From positions 1 through 22,054 of the forward strand of contig JAUMSH010000019.1 in the NCBI GenBank assembly GCA_031292915.1: a DNA stretch of 22,054 bases, written 5' to 3'. Shown piece by piece: positions 1 through 8,014 of this stretch (the first letter of the stretch is position 1; each line of letters begins with the position of its first letter). The DNA comes from Collinsella sp. (lineage in GTDB: Bacteria; Actinomycetota; Coriobacteriia; Coriobacteriales; Coriobacteriaceae). A program made the translations under genes and the position numbers. The notes below the pieces were generated by a model. That model worked only from the letters and a program-made list of their open reading frames with translations, was not told the origin of the DNA and did no database searches.

Positions 1-1
1 A

Positions 2-94
2 TATATCGAGTGGTACAGGGACGGCAAGCTCAAGAAGGACCTAGGATGGAAGACCATTAGGGAGTATCGCGAGGAGAGGGGCTATGTGGCATAG
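2..94 (+). mobile_element. IS3-like transposase, C-terminal fragment
   Basis: The frame opens at the window edge and ends at TAG 92-94, giving 30 residues that start YIEWYRDGKLKKDLGW and end REERGYVA. A Y-I-E-W-Y...K..LGW pattern close to the C-terminus is typical of the integrase-type catalytic domain of IS3-family transposases (orfB), where the last alpha helix reads roughly YIEWYN..R.H..LGY.TP. The gene is cut by the window, so its start and the DDE residues are not visible. It is followed directly by a sequence matching, inverted, the left end of the IS-like element at the other edge of the window. The subgroup within IS3 is not determined. Confidence 0.75.
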
Positions 95-105
95 CGCCGG
101 GGCAT

Positions 106-131
106 GGTCCGGAAAAACGTCCGAGGTCCCC
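106..131 (+). repeat. Right terminal inverted repeat of IS
   Basis: The reverse complement of this stretch begins GGGGACCTCGGAC and, after 7 unlike bases, ends CGGACC. The sequence at 21923-21948 begins and ends the same way, with 20 of 26 positions matching. It lies 11 bp after the transposase stop codon, as expected for the right end. Target-site duplications cannot be judged because neither IS copy is complete. Confidence 0.7.
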
Positions 132-209
132 ACTTTCCCAATCGGGTCCCAAGCGGAAACTGCATCCCATTCCAGACAAGAATTCCGGGACACACTTTCC
201 GCAAACAAA

Positions 210-232
210 GAAGGCCACATAACGTGGCCTTC
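210..232 (-). terminator. Hairpin terminator, distal copy after ltaS-like gene
   Basis: GAAGGCCAC and GTGGCCTTC form a perfect 9-bp stem around a 5-nt loop. Read on the minus strand, the stem is followed by TTTGTTTG, so it suits termination of the leftward ltaS-like transcript. A near-identical stem lies at 338-360, so the gene appears to have two tandem terminators of the same type. Confidence 0.6.
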
Positions 233-286
233 AACTTATATATGTTCGGCGATACACCCAAGACAAGCCGCGCTCCAACAACAGGG

Positions 287-416
287 CGTCTGTCCGGGCG
301 GAGGCATATAAGGTTCATCGCGAGTTCCGCACGCAAAGGAGGCCACTTAATGTGGCCTCCGTCTTGCGCAGGACTGTCCGAGCAGGGAACCTTATATGCC
401 TCCGCCCGGACAGACG
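287..416. repeat. 130-nt inverted repeat with perfect 30-bp arms
   Basis: Positions 287-316 and 387-416 are exact reverse complements over 30 bp, with the pairing broken just inside and outside. Nested at the centre is a 9-bp stem GGAGGCCAC/GTGGCCTCC (338-346 and 352-360, loop TTAAT), which is extended by CGCAA/TTGCG pairing with small bulges. The arm and core centres nearly coincide (351.5 and 349). The element lies between the IS end and the ltaS-like stop codon. On the minus strand the inner stem is followed by TTTGCG, so it may terminate ltaS. Arms this long and perfect exceed a normal terminator, so it may be a small mobile or duplicated inverted element. Confidence 0.85.
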
Positions 417-443
417 TTTCAGTTATGAACTCGCAGCTAGTCG

Positions 444-2744
444 TTACTTGATCTTGGTCGTACCCGGTGCCAAGTTGGGGTCGGTCTCGTTGGCCTCGGT
501 CTGGAAGTGCTCGGTGTACACATTCTTGCCGTCGCGGAACATCTCGTAGTACTGCATCTTGGCGTAATCCTCGCGCGCCTTGGTGGCGGCTGCTGCGGCG
601 GCGTCGTCGCCGGTGACGTTGGAGGAGAGTGCCCAACGCAGGCTGGCGTCCTCGTAGCCCACGGAGTTGATGGCGGGCAGCGACTCGCGCAGCGTCATGT
701 GCGCCTTCTGGTAGTCAGTCAGCGGGGCGCCGATCAGCTGCATCAGCTGCGTGGACAGGTAGTTGGTGGACAGGTCGTCGACCTCGCTTGTCTGGTCGCA
801 GCCGGCAACGTCGTAGTTAGCCCAGATGATGTAGTCGGTCTGCCACAGGCGTTCCTGGTGGGTGGCGTCGTCCTCGTCGGTAAACCACTTATCGTTGAAC
901 TTGGACGGGAAGAACGGCTGGTGGTCGCCCCAGAACACCACGACCACCTTGCGATCGAGCTTGCTCAGGGCGTTGAGGAAGTAGCGAAGCGCCTGGTCGG
1001 ACTGCTCGATGCACGAGACATACTCGTCGACATCGGAGAGCGTGCCGTCCTCGACGGTCTTGGTGTCCAGGTCGGTCGTGTCGATGTTCAGATGCATCTG
1101 CTTGTCGACCGGAAGCAGGCCCGTGTCGTAGCCCGAGTGGTTCTGCATGGTCACGTCGAAGATGAACTGAGGATCGGCGTTCTGGTCGAGCAGCTCAAGA
1201 ATCTTGTCGTAGGTAGCCTGGTCGGTCACCATGCCGCGCAGGGTATCGGCGCCCTGGAAATCGTTGATGGACAGGAACTGGTCAAAGCCAAAGTCCTTGT
1301 AGACGTTCTCGCGGTTCCAGTTGGTTGCGTGGTTGGGGTGCATGGCCGTGGTGGAATAGCCGAGCGATTTGAACTGCTCTGCCAGGTTCCCGGTCGTTTC
1401 CATGTTGTAGATGGTGTAGGGGTACACGCCCGAGCCCAGGTTGGCCATGGAGTTGCCGGTCATAAACTCAAACTCGGTATTGGCGGTACCGCCGCCGTAG
1501 GCGCTCACGTAGAGCTTGCCGCGGCTGAGGCAGTTGGACAGGCTCTTAAAGTACTGCGGACCCTCGTAGCCGGCGCGCATGTTCTGATAGATCGACAGAT
1601 CCGAGAACGTCTCGTTCATGATGGCGATGACCGTGGGCTTCTCGCTATCGAATTGCTCCTTTGCGGCGGTGCGCTCGTCGCTCTTGGCCGCGTCGGACTT
1701 GTCGTAGGCCTTGGCGTACTTTTTGAGCGTGGCCTTGGCATCGTCGACGGAGTAGTCGGCGGGTTTGGGCGGCTTGATGGACTGTGCCGCGCTAATAAAG
1801 GCAGGCAGGTAGCCCTCGCGCCAGTAGCTCTCGAGCGGGCGCCAGGTATAGACGGTGATGCCGAGGGTGTTGTAGTAGTCGATGAGGGTGACGTGCGCGG
1901 TCACACCGCCCAGGCACAGCACGGCCACGAGCAGGTTGGTGAGCAGCATACGCTTGGCGTTGGCGGCACCCTTCTGACGGTGCGGTGCTACCAGGCCGGC
2001 GTACTCGCACAGCAGCATGGCGATGGCGGTAAAGCCCATGGACAGCACGCAGAACAGCGAGATCGAGAAGGTGTAGCCGGTGCCGGCGACCGCGGCGGCG
2101 GTGGAGATGGCCGAAAGGTCGCCCGGCTGGATGGGCATGGATTTAAACGTGATGACGAAGAACTCGGCAATGCCCAGGACAAAGAGGGCAAAGGCCAGGA
2201 CCGCGGAAGCTGCGCCGTGGCGCTGGAACAGGAAGAACAGGCCGACCATGAGCGTGGTGATGATGGCCCACTCGAGCAGGATGCATAGGGGGTAGACCCA
2301 GGTAAAGTCGTGGTTGGACGAGACCTCCATGCCCAGCAGCGCAAAGACGCCGGCGAGCAGCAGGCACAGGACGGCGGCGACGAGCGGTTTGCCCACAAAG
2401 GCGCCGCGCAGGCGGGCGAGCTTGCCGGTGGGGGCGGGGGCGTCGGGCGCGGCGAACGCAAAGACGCGCGGGGCGATGCGGTCGCGTGCGATGCTGGCCC
2501 AAGCGCAGCCGGTGAGGATGGCGTTGGTCAGGATGAGCATCACAAAGGCGAGCGGCTCGTTTTGCGCGACGAGGCCCACGGCGCCCCAAATAGTCAAAAA
2601 GACCTGGAACAGGCCGAAGGCGACACTCCACCCAAGAGCGCTTTTGGCAACGGTGCCCGACTGAGCGCGAATGGCCTTGGCCTCGCGCAAGACAAGGTAG
2701 ACGGTCGCCGCAAGACCGACGAGCGAGATGGCGGCAGCGAACAT
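444..2744 (-). CDS. LtaS-like polyglycerolphosphate synthase (sulfatase fold)
   Basis: This probable membrane enzyme transfers glycerol phosphate from phosphatidylglycerol to build a lipoteichoic-type polymer outside the membrane. The N-terminal 290 residues hold about eight hydrophobic segments (near 1-20, 34-60, 63-86, 119-140, 148-173, 178-199, 224-245, 265-292), more than the five of classical LtaS. The extracellular domain shows MNETFSD near 376 (metal-binding Glu378), GGGTANTEFEF near 417 (Thr420 aligns with the LtaS nucleophile), and WGDHQPFFP near 605 (Asp607, His608). At 766 residues it is longer than the usual 640-650. I chose ATG 2744, since GAGGAG lies 7-12 bp upstream and an in-frame GTG at 2759 overlaps that site. 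The family is well supported; the exact polymer is inference. Confidence 0.88.
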   Translation of the reverse strand: MFAAAISLVGLAATVYLVLREAKAIRAQSGTVAKSALGWSVAFGLFQVFLTIWGAVGLVAQNEPLAFVMLILTNAILTGCAWASIARDRIAPRVFAFAAPDAPAPTGKLARLRGAFVGKPLVAAVLCLLLAGVFALLGMEVSSNHDFTWVYPLCILLEWAIITTLMVGLFFLFQRHGAASAVLAFALFVLGIAEFFVITFKSMPIQPGDLSAISTAAAVAGTGYTFSISLFCVLSMGFTAIAMLLCEYAGLVAPHRQKGAANAKRMLLTNLLVAVLCLGGVTAHVTLIDYYNTLGITVYTWRPLESYWREGYLPAFISAAQSIKPPKPADYSVDDAKATLKKYAKAYDKSDAAKSDERTAAKEQFDSEKPTVIAIMNETFSDLSIYQNMRAGYEGPQYFKSLSNCLSRGKLYVSAYGGGTANTEFEFMTGNSMANLGSGVYPYTIYNMETTGNLAEQFKSLGYSTTAMHPNHATNWNRENVYKDFGFDQFLSINDFQGADTLRGMVTDQATYDKILELLDQNADPQFIFDVTMQNHSGYDTGLLPVDKQMHLNIDTTDLDTKTVEDGTLSDVDEYVSCIEQSDQALRYFLNALSKLDRKVVVVFWGDHQPFFPSKFNDKWFTDEDDATHQERLWQTDYIIWANYDVAGCDQTSEVDDLSTNYLSTQLMQLIGAPLTDYQKAHMTLRESLPAINSVGYEDASLRWALSSNVTGDDAAAAAATKAREDYAKMQYYEMFRDGKNVYTEHFQTEANETDPNLAPGTTKIK

Positions 2745-2957
2745 GCTGAGACTCCTCACAAACTAAAACGTACGAAAGCGGGGGTTTACCCGATTGTTAC
2801 CAAGATATGCGCTGCAATTGGTGTCTGCGCACAACAACCAGCCATATTAACGCGCACGTGTGACGGTGTGGCGCAATGTAGTGGCGACCTGCGCGATAAT
2901 GGACGGGAATTACACGGAAACGTAAAGGCTTCTTAAAGAATTGGCGAGGATGAGGCG
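2745..2957. promoter_or_regulatory. Divergent promoter region, ltaS-like / nitroreductase
   Basis: This 213-bp spacer separates two divergent genes and must hold both promoters. A GATAAT at 2895-2900 is a candidate -10 for the rightward nitroreductase, but I see no good -35 at the right distance. No convincing consensus promoter is visible for the leftward gene beyond its GAGGAG ribosome site at 2752-2757. Confidence 0.4.
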
Positions 2958-3827
2958 ATGAACGAACGGGCTTGTATGACGAGTGCGGGTGACGTGGACG
3001 CTGGCATGGACGCGGGCGGCTATCCGGTCGAGACGACGGGCAATGCGGTGCTGGACACGTTGGAGCACCGTTCCTCCACGCGTGCCTTCGCGCGTGATGA
3101 CGACGACCGTCCCGTGGCGGTGACCGACGAGCAGCGGGCGGCAATTTTGCATGCGGCGAGTCGCGCGCCGTCGGCGGGCGCCATGATGATGTATTCCATC
3201 GCGAGCATTCGCGAGCAGGCTACGCTGGATCGTCTGGCCGACCTGTGCGACCACCAGCCCATGATCGCCAAGGCGCCCTGGGCACTTATATTTGTGGTCG
3301 ACTATGCCAAGTGGATCGATCTGTTTGAGCACGTGGGCTGCTTTGAGCCCGAGTTTGTCGAGCGCACGGGCAAGGCGCCCCGCCGTGCACCGGGTTTGGG
3401 TGACTTTGCCATCGCGGCCCAGGACGCCGTGATCGCTGCGCAAAACGCCGTGGTCGCCGCCGAGGCCCTGGGCCTGGGGAGCTGCTACATCGGTGATATC
3501 GTCGAGAATGCCGAGGAAGTGGCCGAGCTGCTCGATCTGCCTCCGTATACCATGCCGCTGTCGATGCTCATCATCGGCACGCCCCGTAAGGAGCGTCCGG
3601 CCATTGCGCATCCCGTGGTGAACCTGGTGCACGAGGAGCGCTACTGCCGCGCCGATGCTGCGACTATGGACGCGCAGGTGGCCGAGATGGACGCGATGTT
3701 CCGTCCGCATGCCCGCGAGGTGGGCGAGCGCGTGGTGGATATCTACACCCGCAAACACACGAGTCCCTTTATGGCCGAGATGAGCCACTCCATGGAGTGG
3801 TGGTTCAAAAACTGGCTCGGAAAATGA
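2958..3827 (+). CDS. Nitroreductase family flavoprotein
   Basis: This is a probable FMN-dependent NAD(P)H oxidoreductase of the nitroreductase superfamily; the physiological substrate is unknown. HRSSTRAF (about residues 37-44) and ASRAPSAGAMMMY (about 67-79) match the phosphate- and flavin-contacting segments near the N-terminus of the family, and GLGSCYIGDI (about 173-182) matches the conserved block before the last core strand. At 289 residues it is longer than the usual 180-250. The excess lies in a 30-residue leader and a C-terminal tail of about 70 residues with a Trp-rich end (SHSMEWWFKNWLGK). The ATG at 2958 has GAGGA 7 bp upstream. It appears to be a single-gene unit, followed by a hairpin. 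Confidence 0.88.
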   Translation: MNERACMTSAGDVDAGMDAGGYPVETTGNAVLDTLEHRSSTRAFARDDDDRPVAVTDEQRAAILHAASRAPSAGAMMMYSIASIREQATLDRLADLCDHQPMIAKAPWALIFVVDYAKWIDLFEHVGCFEPEFVERTGKAPRRAPGLGDFAIAAQDAVIAAQNAVVAAEALGLGSCYIGDIVENAEEVAELLDLPPYTMPLSMLIIGTPRKERPAIAHPVVNLVHEERYCRADAATMDAQVAEMDAMFRPHAREVGERVVDIYTRKHTSPFMAEMSHSMEWWFKNWLGK

Positions 3828-3830
3828 CAG

Positions 3831-3861
3831 ATGTGGCAAAGGGGCAGTCCCTTTGTCGCAT
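3831..3861 (+). terminator. Hairpin repeat (ACAAAGG family), wobble-paired copy
   Basis: ATGTGGCAAAGGGG pairs with TCCCTTTGTCGCAT over 14 positions around a 3-nt loop. Eleven pairs are Watson-Crick and three are G-U wobbles when read as plus-strand RNA; on the minus strand those three would be A-C mismatches. This suggests the rightward transcript is the functional one. It starts 3 bp after the nitroreductase stop. No strong T-tract follows. It is related to the hairpins at 17201-17231 and 6317-6357. Confidence 0.6.
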
Positions 3862-3923
3862 TCCATATCGCCGTGGTGGCCTAAAGGCCGTATAAATGTT
3901 TATCTAGCTGGGAAAACGGTGCC

Positions 3924-3951
3924 GTGCAAGTGCAGGCCGATTACCTATAAT
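3924..3951 (+). promoter_or_regulatory. Candidate kup promoter
   Basis: A perfect TATAAT lies at 3946-3951, 35 bp upstream of the kup ATG. The best -35 at 16-bp spacing is GTGCAA (3924-3929), which matches only half of the consensus, so an activator may be needed. Transcription starting near 3957 would give a leader of about 30 nt carrying GGGAGGA. Confidence 0.5.
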
Positions 3952-3986
3952 CCCTTCGAACATTAAAGTTGGGAGGAAACCGGCTT

Positions 3987-6014
3987 ATGGAACAAAAGGC
4001 CAAGGAGGCAGCCTCGCACGCTGCGATTCCTGTGAGCATCTCGGCGATGCTCGTCACGCTGGGCGTGGTGTACGGCGATATCGGCACCAGTCCTATGTAT
4101 GTAACCAAGGCGCTCGTTGCCGGCAACGGCGGCATCGGAAGCGTCACGGAGGAGTTCGTGCTCGGCGCGCTCTCCCTTGTCGTGTGGACGGTCACGTTGC
4201 TGACCACCATCAAGTATGTGCTCATCTCGCTGCGCGCCGATAACCATGGTGAGGGCGGCATCTTTGCCCTGTACAGCCTGGTCAAGCGCTGCGGCAAGTG
4301 GCTTATCATCCCCGCCATGCTGGGTGGCGCCGCGCTGCTCGCCGACGGCATCCTGACGCCGGCCGTTACCGTTACCACGGCCATCGAGGGCCTGCGCACC
4401 ATCCCGGCGGTCCATGCCGTGCTGGGCGATGACCAGGGCCGCGTCGTCGCCATTACGCTCGCCATCATCATCGTGCTCTTCTTGGTACAGCGCATCGGTA
4501 CGGCCAAGATCGGTCACGCCTTTGGCCCCATCATGACGCTGTGGTTCCTGTTCCTGGGCGGCACGGGTCTGTTCTTTGTCTTCCAGCACCCCGCCGTGCT
4601 GCTGTGCCTCAACCCGGTGCGCGGCATCGCCTTTTTGCTGAGCCCCAACAACCACGCGGGCATCATGATTCTGGGCAGCTGCTTCCTCGCCACCACCGGT
4701 GCCGAGGCGCTCTACTCCGACATGGGCCACGTCGGCCGCGGCAACATCTACGCTACCTGGCCGTTCGTTAAGTGCTGCCTGCTGCTTTCCTATATGGGCC
4801 AGGGCGCTTGGCTTATGAACAACGCTGCCAACCCCGAGCTCATGGGCATTGCCGACCTCAACCCGTTCTACCAGATGCTCGCCCCGGGCCTGCGCCCGTT
4901 TGCCGTCGGCCTTTCCACCGTCGCGGCCATCATTGCCTCGCAGGCGCTCATCACCGGCGCATTCTCGCTGGTGTCCGAGGCCAGCCGTCTGGATCTCATG
5001 CCGCACATGCAGGTCTTCTACCCTGCCGAGACCAAGGGCCAGCTCTACATCCCCATGGTCAACAACGTCATGCTTGTCGGCTGCGTCATCGTGGTACTGC
5101 TGTTCCAGAACTCGGCGCATATGGAAGCCGCCTACGGCCTTGCCATTACGCTGACAATGATGTGCACCACGCTGCTGCTCTTCTTCTACCTGCACGAGGA
5201 GCGCAAGCTCAAGGTTGCTCCGTGGATCTTCGCAGCCTTCTTCCTTTTGCTCGAAGGCTTCTTCTTCGTGAGCTCGCTCACCAAGTTCTTCCACGGCGGC
5301 TACTTCACCATCCTCATGGCTGCACTCATCATGGGCATCATGGTGTGCTGGTACAACGGCACGGCGGTCGAGCAGCGCCAGTTTACGCTGCTGCCGCTGC
5401 GCAGCTACCTGCCGCAGCTCAAGCGCCTGCGCGATGACGATCGCTACGAGCGCCTGAGCGACAACGTCGTGTACCTGACCAAGGACACCCATACCGATTA
5501 CATCGACCGTGATATCGTCTACTCGATCTTGGACAAGCATCCCAAGCGCGCCCGCGCCTGGTGGTTCGTGAATGTCGAGACCATGGACGAGCCGCATACC
5601 TTTGCCTATTCGGTCGAGACGTTCGGCACCGACTACGTGTTCCGCGTGCATCTGTACCTGGGCTACAAGATTAACCAGCGCGTCAATGCCTATCTGCGTC
5701 AGGTCGTTCAGGACCTGGCTGCCACCGGCGAGCTGCCGGCGCAGACGCATGACTACTCGGTCTACAAGGATCCGGGCAACATCGGCACGTTCAAGTTCGT
5801 CATGATTCGCAAGCTCCTGGCGCCCGAGAGTGACGTGGAGCCGAGCGAGCGCACGGCCATCACGCTCAAGTACATCATCCGCCGCGCCGCCGGCACGCCG
5901 GCGCGCTGGTACGGCCTGGAGAACTCCAACGTGAGCTTTGAGTATGTGCCGCTATTCACCAAGTTCAAGGCTGTGAACAAGATGCAGCGCCTGGCTCCCA
6001 ACGAGCGCCCATAG
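3987..6014 (+). CDS. kup: Kup-type low-affinity potassium transporter
   Basis: This integral membrane protein is expected to import K+ with protons. The family signature GVVYGDIGTSPMY lies at about residues 26-38 in the first membrane segment. About twelve hydrophobic segments follow in the first 460 residues, then a hydrophilic C-terminal domain of about 200 residues beginning near LRSYLPQLKRL. The length of 675 residues is slightly above the family norm of 620-650. The ATG at 3987 is preferred because GGGAGGA (3971-3977) lies 9 bp upstream. A small membrane-protein gene and a KdpD/KdpE-like pair follow on the same strand, so the cluster may form one potassium-related locus. Confidence 0.95.
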   Translation: MEQKAKEAASHAAIPVSISAMLVTLGVVYGDIGTSPMYVTKALVAGNGGIGSVTEEFVLGALSLVVWTVTLLTTIKYVLISLRADNHGEGGIFALYSLVKRCGKWLIIPAMLGGAALLADGILTPAVTVTTAIEGLRTIPAVHAVLGDDQGRVVAITLAIIIVLFLVQRIGTAKIGHAFGPIMTLWFLFLGGTGLFFVFQHPAVLLCLNPVRGIAFLLSPNNHAGIMILGSCFLATTGAEALYSDMGHVGRGNIYATWPFVKCCLLLSYMGQGAWLMNNAANPELMGIADLNPFYQMLAPGLRPFAVGLSTVAAIIASQALITGAFSLVSEASRLDLMPHMQVFYPAETKGQLYIPMVNNVMLVGCVIVVLLFQNSAHMEAAYGLAITLTMMCTTLLLFFYLHEERKLKVAPWIFAAFFLLLEGFFFVSSLTKFFHGGYFTILMAALIMGIMVCWYNGTAVEQRQFTLLPLRSYLPQLKRLRDDDRYERLSDNVVYLTKDTHTDYIDRDIVYSILDKHPKRARAWWFVNVETMDEPHTFAYSVETFGTDYVFRVHLYLGYKINQRVNAYLRQVVQDLAATGELPAQTHDYSVYKDPGNIGTFKFVMIRKLLAPESDVEPSERTAITLKYIIRRAAGTPARWYGLENSNVSFEYVPLFTKFKAVNKMQRLAPNERP

Positions 6015-6075
6015 GCGCCGACGGGTTGCATGGAGTTGATTTTCGATGGACAAGATTGAGACCGGGGAGGCAAGC

Positions 6076-6270
6076 ATGGATGCAAAGATGCTTGATGGCC
6101 GCGAGGTGTTTGCCGAGATGGTGCGTGAGGCACGCGTCAATGCTGACGAAGATCGGTTTTTGACGAACCGTGCCAACATGGACATGGCCGATCGCGTGAT
6201 TTCGATCATGGCACTGGTATTTGGAGCGGTGTGCGTGTGTGCCCTGCTCGCGCACGTGCTGTTTGTCTAG
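6076..6270 (+). CDS. Small single-span membrane protein, unknown function
   Basis: I do not recognise this protein. It has 64 residues: a charged N-terminal half (DGREVFAEMVREARVNADED) and one hydrophobic C-terminal segment of about 20 residues (ISIMALVFGAVCVCALLAHV), so it should sit in the membrane with the charged part probably cytoplasmic. I prefer ATG 6076 because GGGGAGG lies 5 bp upstream. The in-frame ATG at 6046 would add 10 residues and has only GGAG about 10 bp before it. The gene starts 61 bp after kup and ends before a strong terminator, so it probably shares the kup transcript. A role as an accessory to Kup or to the neighbouring kinase is inference from position only. Confidence 0.65.
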   Translation: MDAKMLDGREVFAEMVREARVNADEDRFLTNRANMDMADRVISIMALVFGAVCVCALLAHVLFV

Positions 6271-6316
6271 CGGCTGCCGGTCGTAGAAGGCTTTACACTT
6301 AGAACCACCACGAGGG

Positions 6317-6357
6317 AAAACCACTACAAAGGTGCCTGTTCCCTTTGTGGTGGTTTT
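6317..6357 (+). terminator. Rho-independent terminator after kup unit
   Basis: AAAACCACTACAAAGG (6317-6332) pairs with CCTTTGTGGTGGTTTT (6342-6357) over 16 positions with one U-G wobble and a 9-nt loop. The T-tract TTTTTGTTTTTG overlaps and follows the stem. The inner part (ACAAAGG...CCTTTGT) is shared with the hairpins at 3831 and 17201. It sits only 28 bp upstream of the kinase start, so read-through here would set expression of the kinase and regulator genes. Confidence 0.85.
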
Positions 6358-6384
6358 TGTTTTTGAGAGAGGGGCGGGGCGCTG

Positions 6385-8010
6385 ATGGACGTCCATGCGG
6401 ACGGCGATATTGCCGATAACTTTTGGTGGCGGCGCACGACGTCGACGCGTCGCGGCCCCCTGTACGACATCTGCGTGGCGGCGGGGCTGCTGTTAGCGGC
6501 GACGATTGTGGGCGTGCTGCTCGACCGCCCCGGTCTCGCTCCCAGCATCATGATCGTCTACGTGTTTGCCGTGCAGCTGTGCGCCTTTTTCACCTGGAGC
6601 CGCCTGTATTGCCTGTTGAGTTCGGCTGCCGCCGTGGCGCTCTACAGCTTCTTGTTTGTCGATCCGCGCTACTCGCTGTCGTTTATCGACCGCGTCTATC
6701 CCGGCATGTTCTTCATCATGTTTGTGGTCTCGCTTGTGTCGAGCTCGATTGCGTTGGCCCTGCGCCGCGCCTTGGCGCAGGCTGCCGCCAGCGACCGCCG
6801 TACGCATATGGTGCTCGAGACCAACCGCATGCTGCAGCGGTGCGCCGATCAGCAGCAGATTGTCCATGCTATGGCAACGCAGCTGGCGCGTCTTTCGGGC
6901 TGTCCGGTCGTGTGGTACAGCGCCGACGCCGAGGGCGATGACCTGCTGCCGCGTGCGACATACACGGCCGTGGGAGATGCCGCGCCGGTGCACGAACTGG
7001 CGCCGCAGATGCCGCCGCGGCTCTCGGCGTCCGCCTATGTGGGAACGCCGCTCGATGCCACCTATGGCGGCTCGGCGTTCTACGGTATATACCTGACGGT
7101 GCGCTCGGGCGACACCATGGTACGCGCGGGCGATCCCGTCTCGGTGGTGGGGGTACTCGCCATTGTCGCCGAGTCCGATGCTCTGACGCCCGAGGAGCGG
7201 ACGCTTGCCGATGCCATTGTGAGCGAAGGCGAGTTGGCACTCGATCGCGCTCGCGCCATGGAGGCGCGCGAGGAGGCGGCGGTGCTTGCCAAGAATGAGC
7301 AGCTGCGCGCCAATCTGCTGCGCTCCATCTCGCATGATCTGCGCACGCCGCTCACCAGTATTTCGGGCAATGCCGATGTATTGCTCGACCAGGGCTCGAC
7401 TGGTACCGCGGTGCTCGACGCCCAGACGCGCCGCGGCCTGCTCCTGTCCATTCGCTCGGATGCGCAATGGCTCAACGCCACCGTCGAGAACCTGCTCGCC
7501 ATCACCAAGCTCGAGGGCGGCGGCATGCGCCTGTCGACCACGCTTGAGCTCATGGACGATATCGTCGAGGAGGCGCTGCGCCACGTGAACCCGGCCGTGC
7601 ACGAGCACGACCTTAAGGTGGTGCCGTGTGACGAGCCGGCACTCGTCAACGTCGATGCGCGCCTGATGGTGCAGCTGGTGGTGAACCTGGTGAACAACGC
7701 CATCGCGTATACGCCGGCGGGCTCGCATATTGTGATTTCGATTGGTGTCGCCGGCGGGCGCGTGAGGTGCTCGGTGGCCGATGACGGGCCGGGCATCGCA
7801 CCCGAGGACCGTGAGCGCATCTTTGAGTCGTTCTATACCGCCAATCATGGCCTGGCCGACAGCCACCGCAGCGTGGGCCTGGGTCTTTCGCTCTGCCGCT
7901 CCATTGCGCTGGCACATGGCGGTAGCATAGAGGTTGCCGCGGCGGATCCGCACGGCTCGATCTTTACGATTGAGCTTCCCGCCGCCGACGTTTCGTTTGA
8001 TAAGGAGTAG
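6385..8010 (+). CDS. KdpD-like sensor histidine kinase, N-terminally short
   Basis: This membrane kinase has 541 residues. Four closely spaced hydrophobic segments (about 28-46, 53-69, 74-92, 106-126) form a DUF4118/KdpD-type membrane bundle. A GAF-like region (about 140-290) follows, then the dimerisation helix with SHDLRTPLTSI (phospho-acceptor His317), an N box NLVNNAIAYTP, a G1 box DDGPGIAP, an F box FESFYT and a G2 box GLGLSLC. The large cytoplasmic KdpD/Usp N-terminal domain of E. coli KdpD (about 400 residues) is absent, with no upstream open frame that could encode it. GAGAGGGGCGGGG precedes the ATG. The regulator gene starts 4 bp after its stop. A potassium or turgor stimulus is inferred from family and neighbourhood. 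Confidence 0.92.
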   Translation: MDVHADGDIADNFWWRRTTSTRRGPLYDICVAAGLLLAATIVGVLLDRPGLAPSIMIVYVFAVQLCAFFTWSRLYCLLSSAAAVALYSFLFVDPRYSLSFIDRVYPGMFFIMFVVSLVSSSIALALRRALAQAAASDRRTHMVLETNRMLQRCADQQQIVHAMATQLARLSGCPVVWYSADAEGDDLLPRATYTAVGDAAPVHELAPQMPPRLSASAYVGTPLDATYGGSAFYGIYLTVRSGDTMVRAGDPVSVVGVLAIVAESDALTPEERTLADAIVSEGELALDRARAMEAREEAAVLAKNEQLRANLLRSISHDLRTPLTSISGNADVLLDQGSTGTAVLDAQTRRGLLLSIRSDAQWLNATVENLLAITKLEGGGMRLSTTLELMDDIVEEALRHVNPAVHEHDLKVVPCDEPALVNVDARLMVQLVVNLVNNAIAYTPAGSHIVISIGVAGGRVRCSVADDGPGIAPEDRERIFESFYTANHGLADSHRSVGLGLSLCRSIALAHGGSIEVAAADPHGSIFTIELPAADVSFDKE

Positions 8011-8014
8011 CGCT

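Noticed and set aside
84..636. Several small open frames between the IS end and the ltaS-like gene
   Set aside because: They cover the inverted-repeat and terminator sequences or overlap the ltaS-like gene, have no ribosome sites, and show no recognisable protein features.
507..2288. Long open frame (593 codons) on the plus strand opposite the ltaS-like gene
   Set aside because: Its translation is a Gly/Val/His-rich sequence without a recognisable domain, as expected from the complement of a GC-rich gene; the minus-strand gene has clear catalytic motifs.
3963..5750. Long minus-strand open frame opposite kup
   Set aside because: Its product is rich in His, Gln, Arg and Glu and without domains, and it overlaps a gene with an unmistakable Kup signature.
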